A stretch of DNA of 64,000 bases from Metabacillus bambusae (GTDB taxonomy: Bacteria > Bacillota > Bacilli > Bacillales > Bacillaceae), in NCBI RefSeq assembly GCF_017497975.1, contig NZ_JAGDEL010000008.1, forward strand, positions 1-64,000, read 5' to 3'. The notes under the pieces were generated by a model. That model was not told the origin of the DNA. It ran no database searches and worked only from the letters and a program-made list of their open reading frames with translations. Shown here in pieces: positions 56,063 to 63,681 of the stretch (positions within the stretch are counted from its first letter, which is position 1; each line of letters starts with the position of its first letter). The position numbers and the translations under genes were made by a program.

Positions 56063-56461
56063 ATGATCAATATAGAAAGCATCCACCATGTTAGTCTTTC
56101 AGTGACAGATTTGCAGAAGGCAAAACATTTTTATGGAACACTATTGGGCTTCCGAGAATTAGAACGCCCAAATTTTGATTTCCCAGGTGCTTGGTATCAA
56201 GTGGGAAATCAGCAGCTTCATTTAATTGTACAAAAAGATTCTTCTACGTTACGTACAGAGCATACGATTAATTCAAAAGATGGTCATTTTGCTATACGTG
56301 TGAAAGATTATTATGAAACGTTGAACTTTTTAAAAGTGCTAGGAATTGAAATAACAGAAAAACCGAATAGTACAAGTGGCTTTGCGCAAATTTTCTGTAT
56401 GGATCCTGATTTCAATTTAATTGAGTTTAATGTTGATCAAGAGGATCTTGTCAAAATCTAA
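56063..56461 (+). CDS. VOC-family (glyoxalase) protein
   Basis: 132 residues with INIESIHHVSLSVTDLQKAK, FYGTLLGFRELERPNFDFPG and GFAQIFCMDPDFNLIEFNVD, the two halves of a vicinal oxygen chelate fold with His and Glu ligands. GGGGG lies 9 nt before the ATG at 56063. Its substrate is unknown; the following yojF-bshB2 pair concerns bacillithiol, a thiol used by some VOC enzymes such as FosB, but the link here is only proximity. Confidence 0.9.
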   Translation: MINIESIHHVSLSVTDLQKAKHFYGTLLGFRELERPNFDFPGAWYQVGNQQLHLIVQKDSSTLRTEHTINSKDGHFAIRVKDYYETLNFLKVLGIEITEKPNSTSGFAQIFCMDPDFNLIEFNVDQEDLVKI

Positions 56462-56539
56462 AAAACTATAAAGTTAATTATTCCTTAAGTAAACTTCCTA
56501 CTTTTTTCCCTTTTACAATTTAGAGTGGAGGTGTTTTAC

Positions 56540-56851
56540 ATGGTACCAATTAATTCTCAATCTCTTTTAGATAAACTCCAACAATGGCTCGGAACAAATA
56601 TTTATCTTCACATTGAAATAAATCCTGGTGGTTATTATAGAAATGGAAAAGCTACTTTATCAAATGTTCATGTAAAAGGAGATCAATCATTTCGTGTTTT
56701 CTTAGAGATGGATCAGCAGCAATCCATAATCCAAGTAGATGATCTAACCCATATGTCGATATCCGAAGAATTGGTTGTAATCAGTGGTTATGATCATGTT
56801 GACCGCCTTGCTCGTACACTTGAAATAGGTTCTAACCCATTTGTACTTTAA
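56540..56851 (+). CDS. yojF: YojF family protein
   Basis: About 103 residues: MVPINSQSLLDKLQQWLGTN, EINPGGYYRNGKATLSNVHV and ISEELVVISGYDHVDRLART match the Bacillus YojF (DUF1806) family, always found upstream of the bacillithiol deacetylase gene. GTGGAGGTG precedes the ATG at 56540. Specific biochemical role unknown; co-transcription with bshB2 is expected. Confidence 0.85.
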   Translation: MVPINSQSLLDKLQQWLGTNIYLHIEINPGGYYRNGKATLSNVHVKGDQSFRVFLEMDQQQSIIQVDDLTHMSISEELVVISGYDHVDRLARTLEIGSNPFVL

Positions 56852-56892
56852 TCAATAGGCTTCATTATTTTAGCGAAAAGAAGGGGTTAATG

Positions 56893-57585
56893 ATGGCAAC
56901 AATCTTGGCAGTGTTTGCTCACCCTGATGATGAAACATTCATATGTGGTGGTACGTTGGCTAAATATGCATATGATGATCACCGAGTTGTACTTGTTTGT
57001 GCTACAAAAGGGGAAATGGGCAGAAGAATGGGAGTTCCGCCATTTGCAACGAGAGAGAGCATTCGAAAACTACGAGAACAAGAGCTAATCAATGCCTGCA
57101 AAGCATTACATTTCGAGGAGTTACGTTTTTTAGGAATTCGTGATAAATTGCTAGAAATTTATCCATTTGAATCACTCACACAGACAGTTCTTGATCAGAT
57201 GATTGATGTTAAACCCGATGTTGTGATAACCTTTCATGAAAGACTAGGTGGTCACCCCGATCATTGTACAATCGGGCTTGCAACAAAATCAGCATTTGCA
57301 AGATATGCTAAAACAAATCGGGAAGCAGAACTGTACTATGTTTGTTGGTCCAATGTAGCCCAAGATCCAAAAGTCTATGGTTTTTTACCGGAGCAAATAA
57401 CAGAAATCAATGTCAAAAACGAACATTTACATAAGCTGCGTGCATACCGTGCTCATAAGACACAATCTGATATGGATTCATGGGTGTGGGAGGATGATCA
57501 GAAAAGTATAAGTCACTTTCAATCACATGAATATTTCATCCAAGCGCACGAGCCGTTTATCTCAAACAAGCAGTCATTGATTTAG
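56893..57585 (+). CDS. bshB2: Bacillithiol biosynthesis deacetylase BshB2
   Basis: About 231 residues of the PIG-L/LmbE family. AHPDDE at residues 9-14 and GGHPDHCT near residue 113 supply the zinc ligands. It deacetylates N-acetylglucosaminyl-malate in bacillithiol synthesis. Position directly after yojF is the B. subtilis arrangement. ATG 56893 gives a better distance to AAGGGG than ATG 56890. Confidence 0.92.
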   Translation: MATILAVFAHPDDETFICGGTLAKYAYDDHRVVLVCATKGEMGRRMGVPPFATRESIRKLREQELINACKALHFEELRFLGIRDKLLEIYPFESLTQTVLDQMIDVKPDVVITFHERLGGHPDHCTIGLATKSAFARYAKTNREAELYYVCWSNVAQDPKVYGFLPEQITEINVKNEHLHKLRAYRAHKTQSDMDSWVWEDDQKSISHFQSHEYFIQAHEPFISNKQSLI

Positions 57586-57595
57586 TTAAATATTA

Positions 57596-57640
57596 AAGTA
57601 GAAAAGGCAAGCGCTTAAATGGCGCCTGCCTTTTCTACTT
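57596..57640. terminator. Strong terminator after bshB2
   Basis: AAGTAGAAAAGGCA-A-GCGC pairs with GCGC-C-TGCCTTTTCTACTT. Confidence 0.8.
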
Positions 57641-57674
57641 CCAACAATGTGAATCAGATCGTTTTACTTAACAC

Positions 57675-57797
57675 TTAAGTAATAGATGGAGCTTTGAACA
57701 GCCATCTTACCCTATATATTGCTTTACTTAATAAAAGTGTTACAGGCAATATCGTAAATGTTAAGCCAGGGAATAAGTGAAAAAGTATCATTCTCAA
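57675..57797 (-). CDS. Possible 40-aa membrane peptide
   Basis: A TTG-started frame with GGAGGG 7 nt upstream encodes RMILFHLFPGLTFTILPVTL, LLSKAIYRVRWLF and a stop: one or two hydrophobic segments with basic residues. It lies in an otherwise gene-free stretch beyond the bshB2 terminator. The family is not recognised. Confidence 0.4.
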   Translation of the reverse strand: MRMILFHLFPGLTFTILPVTLLLSKAIYRVRWLFKAPSIT

Positions 57798-58019
57798 AGT
57801 TTATCCCTCCACATTGAAGTTTTTGGTGGAATACACCATTTTTAGTTTCTCATCGACCTAATATTTTATGTATTATAACTTTTATATGCCATGAAGAAAA
57901 AGAAGCATTGCTCGCTACAAATCAAAAGGAACAAGTGCGTAGTTTATCGTAAGTGATTTTTGAAGAGGGTAAATCTCAGAAAGGGTTTATCCTTTTTAGA
58001 ATTGATGAGGGGGGATAAT
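57798..58019. other. Gene-free stretch before tandem repeats
   Basis: No intact gene. A startless frame (CHEEKEALLATNQKEQVRSL and stop near 57955) may be a gene remnant. AAGGGTTTATCCTTT near 57980 is a small palindrome. Confidence 0.3.
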
Positions 58020-58165
58020 AGAGGTTAAATAACTGCAATAAGTGGTTCAATTCACGAGATCAGTGGTTCAATAGACAGAAAAAGTGGTTCAATCCACGAG
58101 ACAGTGGTTCAATAGACAGAAAAAGTGGTTCAATCCAGTAGATCAGTGGTTAAATACTATAGAGA
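58020..58165. repeat. Tandem array of ~21-bp repeats (seven units)
   Basis: Units begin AGTGGTTCAAT at 58041, 58062, 58083, 58103 and 58124, with AGTGGTTAAAT at 58145 and a degenerate first unit AGAGGTTAAAT at 58020. Spacing is 21, 21, 21, 20, 21 and 21 bp. The second halves alternate between CCACGAGA-like and AGACAGAAA-like sequences, giving a 42-bp higher-order period. There are no unique spacers, so it is not CRISPR. Predicted frames across it (QWFNRQKKWFNP) have no start context. Confidence 0.85.
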
Positions 58166-58279
58166 TATTGATGAAAACGAACAATATCTCTATGTTTTCT
58201 TTCACTTCTCCCTTTTGTCCATTTCCAGTAATCATAATTCCTGTTAAGTTAGGATTTATTCCATCGCTCGTAATCGGCT

Positions 58280-58504
58280 GTGATAAGCTCAACAGATTTA
58301 TTCAAAGTTAAAAGCTACAAAAAGTTGGTATTCGTAAATGGGGGGATGATCTTTCTTACCTTCATTTTCGCATCAGATAATTTTGTAGAACATTTATACC
58401 ACGGGAAAGTCGTACTAAAATCGATCTTTCCACTATTTGAATTTATCATTCCATTTCTATTGGTGATGGTCGTTTTGATTCAACGTATTTTACGTCAACA
58501 ATAA
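58280..58504 (+). pseudogene. GerB-family germination permease, 3' relic
   Basis: The last ~75 codons of a GerB-type permease remain: VISSTDLFKVKSYKKLVFVN, then GGMIFLTFIFASDNFVEHLY and a final hydrophobic PLFEFIIPFLLVMVV. It aligns with the end of the intact GerB at 51900-53000 (VISVVDLFKLNNHQQILFPV, then GGIIVF and PLFFFVFPLIMLIV). An in-frame stop at 58271 and lack of upstream homology show that the body is gone. Confidence 0.75.
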
Positions 58505-58786
58505 TACATCTTAAATCGTAACATCTGCATTAATTGTAGGTGTTTTTATCTATGTGTTAGATTCGATTTCCTTAACCATATAGATGTATTTATTTCAATA
58601 TATTTATTCATCAACATATTATTGACAAAAAATTTATAATTTTGAGATAATTATGTAAGCGGTTATAACTTAATAGTTAAGTAATGATTGATGTAAAATA
58701 AATTAACTTTAAGTTGTACATTATTAGTAATAAAAGTATAAAAATGGTCAAAATCCTAGAAAAATACTAAAAAGGGCGGAAATTAC
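58505..58786. other. Upstream region of the histidine kinase
   Basis: An AT-rich spacer; ACATCTGC/GTAGGTGT near 58525-58545 with TTTTT could be a weak terminator for the gerB relic. No gene and no unambiguous promoter are seen. Confidence 0.3.
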
Positions 58787-61234
58787 ATGCTGATAAAAGA
58801 ATACTTCATAAACCTTTCTATTATTGCTTTCTTAGTTAGTTTAGCCATTTTCTTTAGAGTATTCATTTTCCATAAAAATGTTAGGTTTTATCATTTGCTT
58901 GGAGGAGTTTATGCAGGCATTATTGCGGTTATCTCCATGTTTTTTCACTTTGAACATATGGGATTAATTTGTGATCTTCGTGTAGTACCGCTTATCCTTT
59001 CGTTTATTTACTTTGGCCGAACTGCTGGATGGATTACGTTCATGTTTATTGCTATTATGCGGATTTTTTATCTTGGTGATGATTGGGAACCATCTGTGAT
59101 TGCTTTCTTGGGAATGTCTGTTGTATACACATTTTTAAAGACATATCTTAAAAATCTACATCCATTCAAAAGTTCAATTCTCAACCTAGTTGTTTATGCT
59201 GTATTGATTCAGATCGTTTTTTGGTTCACACCCACCTCCATTGTTTTTATCTTTGATGTTCAACTTATTATCTTAATGTTTATGGGACTATTAATTGGTT
59301 TATTTCTTATTGAATCTCATCAGAAACTGTATCACTTAACACAAGACTTATTTAGAACGAATCAAGCATTAGTAGAATCCAAACAGGAGCTGAAGGACAC
59401 TGTACATGAACTCCAAGGGGGGATTTTTAAATACAAAAAAAGGAATGGTCGTTTTTTATTCACATTACTTGATGGCCAGTTTTATGATCGAATTGGCTGG
59501 AACTCTGAAGATGTAATAGAGAAAGATTTACAAGCTGTATGCCCTCCTTTACTATTTTCTGAAATATCAGAAAATTTTCAGCTGGCATGGGAAGGAAAAG
59601 AGGTCTCATTTGAGTTACCTTGGCCAGATAATGAAACAATGATTTTTATTTCACTCAGGCCGATTAAAAGGGAAGAGAAAGTGTTAGAAGTAGTTGGGTC
59701 TATTGTAGATATAACGGAAAGAAAAAAGATGGAAGAGGAATTACTAACAACGAAACAACGACTGGAATCTTTCATCAATGATAACATAGATTCTATCTAT
59801 ATTATTGATTTAGAAGGACAGGTTTTACAGGTTAATAAATCCTTTGAAAGGATATTTGGCTGGTCAGAACAGGAAATTTTAGGTCAGAAACTCCCTACGA
59901 TTCCAAAGGATTTACTAAATGAGGCTCAACATCTTTATCAAAAGGTTGTTTCTGGAGAATCAATTACTGAAGTAGAAACCGTAAGAAAAAGAAAAGATGA
60001 GAGACTAATCGATATAAGCTTAACGTTATCACCTATTCAAGATACCAAGGGAAATGTGGTAGCGATCTCATCGATTAGCAGAGACATTTCAAAAAGAAAA
60101 CAAACTGAAAGAGAACTTCATAGATTACATCAACAATTGCAAGAAAGTGAGATGAAATACCGTGCTTTAATTGAACAGGCATCTGATGCAGTATACTTAA
60201 TTGAGTTGGATGAGGAACAATTTCCAACTAGATTTATTGAAGTAAACCCTGTTGGAAGTGCAAGGTTTGAGTCTAGTAGGGAGGAAATACTTTCGAGGCC
60301 ATTTACCGATACTGTATCAGCAAATTCTCGAATGCTTATGAAGATTGTAGAGAATATAAGAAATGGTAAACAGTGTTTTACTTTACAGGATGAATATATA
60401 TTTAAAACTGGTAAAAAAATAACGACTGAATTTAGTGTCCGTGTTTTTAAGTTGGGTGAAAAGGAAGTTTTTCTTGCCATCTCTAGAGATATCACTGAGA
60501 GGTTAAAAACAGAAGAATTATTACGAAAGTCAGAAAAGCTTGCAGTTGTAGGGCATTTAGCCACTGCAATTGCTCATGAAATTCGAAATCCACTTACGAC
60601 AATTAAAGGATTTGTAAAATTACTCCAAAACAACTTAAATGAAGAAAACCAATACTACGTTGAGTTCATATCAAAAGAAATTGAACAAATTGAAGTTGTT
60701 ACAAACGAATTTATGGCAGTTGCTAAACCGGAGGCTGTAAAGGTTCAACTAAATGATCTTCAATTGTTATTAAATCAAGCGATCGTACTGCTTCAACCTC
60801 AAGTACTAATGAATAATATTGAGATTAAAATAGAGATTAAAACTGATATTCAATTTATATATTGTGAAGGTATCCAATTAAAACAGGTATTTATTAATAT
60901 CTTGAAAAATGCAATTGAATCAATGCCAACAGGCGGAGAAGTTACCATTGAAATCAATGAAGTAGACAATAACCGGTTAAGTATTCGTTTTATCGATCAA
61001 GGGTGTGGAATTCCGAAAGAACGTATCCCATTTCTTGGAGAACCATTTTATAGTATTAAGGAAGTGGGAATTGGTTTAGGGTTAATGTCCTGTTATAAAA
61101 TTGTAGAAACACATCAAGGAACGATAGGGATCGAAAGTGAAGTAGAAAAAGGTACAATTGTAGAAATTATTCTTCCGAGCTATTATAGTCAAGCTCATGA
61201 GGGTGATCCAAGTTATTATACAGAAGTTAATTGA
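58787..61234 (+). CDS. Sporulation-type multi-PAS sensor histidine kinase
   Basis: 815 residues: a 5-6-helix membrane sensor region (residues 1-180) of the 5TM-Lyt-like type, three PAS modules (~215-320, ~325-445, ~455-580, the first two ending in DITERK / DISKRK-type linkers), HisKA with phospho-acceptor His597 in AIAHEIRNPLTTIKGF, and an ATPase domain with NILKNAIESM, DQGCGIP and GIGLGLMSCYKIV. The HEIRNPLTTIKGF motif and the lack of a paired response regulator match KinA-E-like phosphorelay kinases that feed Spo0F. Signal unknown. AGGGCGG precedes the ATG. Confidence 0.9.
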   Translation: MLIKEYFINLSIIAFLVSLAIFFRVFIFHKNVRFYHLLGGVYAGIIAVISMFFHFEHMGLICDLRVVPLILSFIYFGRTAGWITFMFIAIMRIFYLGDDWEPSVIAFLGMSVVYTFLKTYLKNLHPFKSSILNLVVYAVLIQIVFWFTPTSIVFIFDVQLIILMFMGLLIGLFLIESHQKLYHLTQDLFRTNQALVESKQELKDTVHELQGGIFKYKKRNGRFLFTLLDGQFYDRIGWNSEDVIEKDLQAVCPPLLFSEISENFQLAWEGKEVSFELPWPDNETMIFISLRPIKREEKVLEVVGSIVDITERKKMEEELLTTKQRLESFINDNIDSIYIIDLEGQVLQVNKSFERIFGWSEQEILGQKLPTIPKDLLNEAQHLYQKVVSGESITEVETVRKRKDERLIDISLTLSPIQDTKGNVVAISSISRDISKRKQTERELHRLHQQLQESEMKYRALIEQASDAVYLIELDEEQFPTRFIEVNPVGSARFESSREEILSRPFTDTVSANSRMLMKIVENIRNGKQCFTLQDEYIFKTGKKITTEFSVRVFKLGEKEVFLAISRDITERLKTEELLRKSEKLAVVGHLATAIAHEIRNPLTTIKGFVKLLQNNLNEENQYYVEFISKEIEQIEVVTNEFMAVAKPEAVKVQLNDLQLLLNQAIVLLQPQVLMNNIEIKIEIKTDIQFIYCEGIQLKQVFINILKNAIESMPTGGEVTIEINEVDNNRLSIRFIDQGCGIPKERIPFLGEPFYSIKEVGIGLGLMSCYKIVETHQGTIGIESEVEKGTIVEIILPSYYSQAHEGDPSYYTEVN

Positions 61235-61386
61235 GTTAATAGAAGGATTCAAACTATTGGGCTGAAATGAAGGTAAGTTTACTTCCATTAAAAAGAAATA
61301 AATAAATAAATTACTACTTCCATACTTGATAATAAAGGTAAGAGGGTTCGAAATAGTAAGAAAAATCAAACAAAGGGAGGTATAAA

Positions 61387-62001
61387 ATGCTTACATTTGT
61401 ATTGGTAGTTTTAACTTTATTCATTGTACCTGGGCCTGCAGTAATGCTTACCCTTGCTCAAAGTGTTAAGGGAGGAAGAAAGAATGGGATTTTTACTGGG
61501 ATAGGAATTGCTGTAGGAGATCTTATTCACACATTTGCTTCAGCACTAGGGCTTTCAGCAATTTTAATGACATCAGCTCTTGCTTTTGACTTGATAAAGT
61601 ATTTGGGTGTTGCCTACTTATTGTATCTTGGGGTCCGTGCCTTTTTAGAAAAAACATCACTGCTTACGATTCCGTCAGTAGAGCAGTGTACGAATCCAAC
61701 TCGTTCTTTTACACAAGCAGTCTTGACTGAGGTTCTTAATCCAAAAACGGCATTATTCTTTCTATCCTTCTTACCCCAATTTGTACATCCTGAACAAGGG
61801 TCGGTGATTTCGCAACTATTCATTTTAGGTTTAACATTTGTTGCGTTAAGTATTGCGTATACTACGTTATTAGCATTTATTGCTGGTACTGTGAGTAAAT
61901 GGCTTTCTAAAAACAAAATGATTGCTAATTGGCAAGGGAAAGTGATTGCATGTGTTTACTTTGGTTTAGGTATCCATATGGCTCTGCAACATCAGAAATA
62001 A
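61387..62001 (+). CDS. LysE-family amino-acid exporter
   Basis: 204 residues, about six membrane helices, opening TFVLVVLTLFIVPGPAVMLT, then LAQSVKGGRKNGIFTGIGIA, with LNPKTALFFLSFLPQFV, the LysE/RhtB signature. It exports amino acids or related compounds. GGGAGG lies 7 nt before the ATG. Monocistronic, with its own terminator. Confidence 0.92.
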   Translation: MLTFVLVVLTLFIVPGPAVMLTLAQSVKGGRKNGIFTGIGIAVGDLIHTFASALGLSAILMTSALAFDLIKYLGVAYLLYLGVRAFLEKTSLLTIPSVEQCTNPTRSFTQAVLTEVLNPKTALFFLSFLPQFVHPEQGSVISQLFILGLTFVALSIAYTTLLAFIAGTVSKWLSKNKMIANWQGKVIACVYFGLGIHMALQHQK

Positions 62002-62007
62002 TCCTAC

Positions 62008-62037
62008 AACAAGGCTGCTTATGGCAGCTTGTTTTTA
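62008..62037 (+). terminator. Intrinsic terminator of LysE gene
   Basis: AACAAGGCTGC and GCAGCTTGTT pair (one bulge) around TTATG, followed by TTTATT. Confidence 0.8.
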
Positions 62038-62127
62038 TTAAAATCGATTTCCATAGTCAGTGCATGAGAAAAAAGATAGAGTGTTTTAAAAAGCAAAATA
62101 AGAGCAATAATATAGGAGGGTAAAAGT

Positions 62128-62208
62128 ATGCGTATATTTCTTATACCAGTTTCAAAAAACACAATACCCTATTAATAGAATGGAAAATGTCTTTTGAAGG
62201 CATCGAAA
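62128..62208 (+). pseudogene. 5' gene relic with strong RBS
   Basis: TAGGAGGG followed by ATG starts a frame MRIFLIPVSKNTIPY that stops at once. A further frame (WKMSFEGIEKW, stop) continues after a shift. The layout suggests the truncated start of an old gene ahead of the WrbA-like gene; the family is not identified. Confidence 0.4.
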
Positions 62209-62221
62209 AGTGGTGATGAAA

Positions 62222-62890
62222 ATGGGTTTTTGGGACAAATTATTCAAGGGGAATTCAATCGATAAGGAGACAAATCAAATGACAAATGTGAAATTAGCGG
62301 TGATTTACTACAGTGCTAGTGGGACAAATTATCAATTAGCACAGTGGGCAGAAGCGGGAGCGAAAGAAGTTGGAGCTGAGGTAAAAGTATTAAAGGTACC
62401 AGAAACAGCTCCACAAGCAGCTATTGACTCGAATCCAGCATGGAAAGCACATGTTGAAGCTACAAGTAATGTACCTGAAGTAAAATTAGACGATTTAGAA
62501 TGGGCTGACGCAATCATATTCAGTGTGCCAACTAGATTTGGTAATATGCCTTCACAAATGAAAGCATTCCTAGATACTACAGGTGGCCTCTGGTTTAACG
62601 GCAAGCTTGCAAATAAAGCAGTTAGTGCCATGTCTTCAGCACAAAACTCTCATGGTGGACAAGAAGCAACGATTTTATCATTATATACATCAATGTATCA
62701 TTGGGGCGCAATTGTAGCAGCTCCTGGTTATACTGACCCAGTAATTTTTGGCTCTGGTGGAAATCCATACGGAACAAGTGTAACAGTTGATCAAAATGGA
62801 AAAATGATTGAAGATGTCGAAGGTGCAGTTAAACATCAGGCAAAACGTACTGTTACAGTCGCAGAGTGGATTAAAAAAGCGAATCAATAA
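62222..62890 (+). CDS. WrbA-like NAD(P)H:quinone oxidoreductase
   Basis: About 222 residues of flavodoxin-like fold: VKLAVIYYSASGTNYQLAQW binds the FMN phosphate, FSVPTRFGNMPSQMKAFLDT and SAQNSHGGQEATILSLYTSM are WrbA signatures, and PGYTDPVIFGSGGNPYGTSV ends the active site. It reduces quinones by two electrons. ATG 62222 (GGTGATGAAA upstream) gives a natural-looking extension MGFWDKLFKG; the internal ATG at 62279 has AAGGAG 9 nt before it and could be the main start. Terminator follows. Confidence 0.9.
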   Translation: MGFWDKLFKGNSIDKETNQMTNVKLAVIYYSASGTNYQLAQWAEAGAKEVGAEVKVLKVPETAPQAAIDSNPAWKAHVEATSNVPEVKLDDLEWADAIIFSVPTRFGNMPSQMKAFLDTTGGLWFNGKLANKAVSAMSSAQNSHGGQEATILSLYTSMYHWGAIVAAPGYTDPVIFGSGGNPYGTSVTVDQNGKMIEDVEGAVKHQAKRTVTVAEWIKKANQ

Positions 62891-62901
62891 TCACTTTGTA
62901 A

Positions 62902-62941
62902 AGAGCTAACTCGGATAGATGACCGGTTAGCTTTTTTTTTT
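62902..62941 (+). terminator. Intrinsic terminator of WrbA-like gene
   Basis: AGAGCTAAC pairs with GTTAGCT around a loop with CGG/CCG pairing, followed by ten or more Ts. Confidence 0.85.
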
Positions 62942-62963
62942 GTCTTTTTTATACCTTTGTGGT

Positions 62964-62992
62964 TTATTGAATATAGGATTAAACGATATAAT
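62964..62992 (+). promoter_or_regulatory. SigA-type promoter of the dgo operon
   Basis: TTATTG (62964-62969), 17-nt spacer and TATAAT (62987-62992), about 40 nt upstream of the aldolase start. Confidence 0.6.
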
Positions 62993-63033
62993 AAAACTGT
63001 GTAAGAGTAAAAAGAAAAGTGAGGTGGAATAAA

Positions 63034-63666
63034 ATGAATGCGCTTTCTAGAATGCTAGAAAATAAAATCATTGCTATCATTCGAGGAGCTAATCCAAATG
63101 ATGTAATAAGAATCTCGCAGGCCCTTAATGATGGTGGTATAAAATTGATTGAAATTACGATGAATTCGCCAAATGCCTTATCAGTTATTAAGCAGGTATC
63201 AAGTGAACTTGGTGACAAAGTTTTAATTGGGGCAGGGACAGTACTAGACGCTGAAACCGCTAGAAGTGCCATCCTAGCAGGAGCAACGTTTATTTTATCA
63301 CCTACTGTTGACATTGAAACAATTAAACTAACAAAAAGATATGGTGTAGTAAGTATTCCTGGGGCTTTTACGCCTACTGAAATTCTATCAGCCTATGAGA
63401 AGGGTGCAGATATTATAAAAGTATTTCCGGCAACTTTAGGACCTAATTACATAAAGGATATTTTAGGTCCACTCCCACAAATTCCACTTTTACCAACAGG
63501 TGGTATAGATCTAGAAAATCTCAACCAATTTATTGAAGCAGGAGCAGTTGGGTGTGGAATCGGTAGTGCATTAGTTAATACAAAACATGAAATAACAGAA
63601 GAATATTTACAACAACTAACGAAAAAAGCGAGCCAATTTGTATCAGCTATTAAATCTGATTACTAA
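63034..63666 (+). CDS. dgoA: 2-dehydro-3-deoxy-6-phosphogalactonate (KDPG-type) aldolase
   Basis: About 210 residues of class I KDPG aldolase type: AIIRGANPNDVIRISQALND, catalytic Glu40 in LIEITMNSP, GAGTVLDAETA, and Schiff-base Lys129 in IIKVFPATLGPNYIKDILGP. It splits the phosphorylated keto-deoxy acid into pyruvate and glyceraldehyde 3-phosphate. ATG 63034 follows GAGGTGG. Encoded just before galactonate dehydratase, so KDPGal rather than KDPG is the likely substrate. Confidence 0.9.
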   Translation: MNALSRMLENKIIAIIRGANPNDVIRISQALNDGGIKLIEITMNSPNALSVIKQVSSELGDKVLIGAGTVLDAETARSAILAGATFILSPTVDIETIKLTKRYGVVSIPGAFTPTEILSAYEKGADIIKVFPATLGPNYIKDILGPLPQIPLLPTGGIDLENLNQFIEAGAVGCGIGSALVNTKHEITEEYLQQLTKKASQFVSAIKSDY

Positions 63667-63681
63667 TTAGGAGAGGTTAAA

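Noticed and set aside
58020-58165. Possible CRISPR array
   Set aside because: Repeats are contiguous 21-bp units without unique spacers, and no cas genes are present.
58084-58311. 75-aa frame with periodic QWFNRQKKWFNP residues
   Set aside because: The periodicity merely translates the 21-bp DNA repeat; no ribosome-binding site and no homology are seen.
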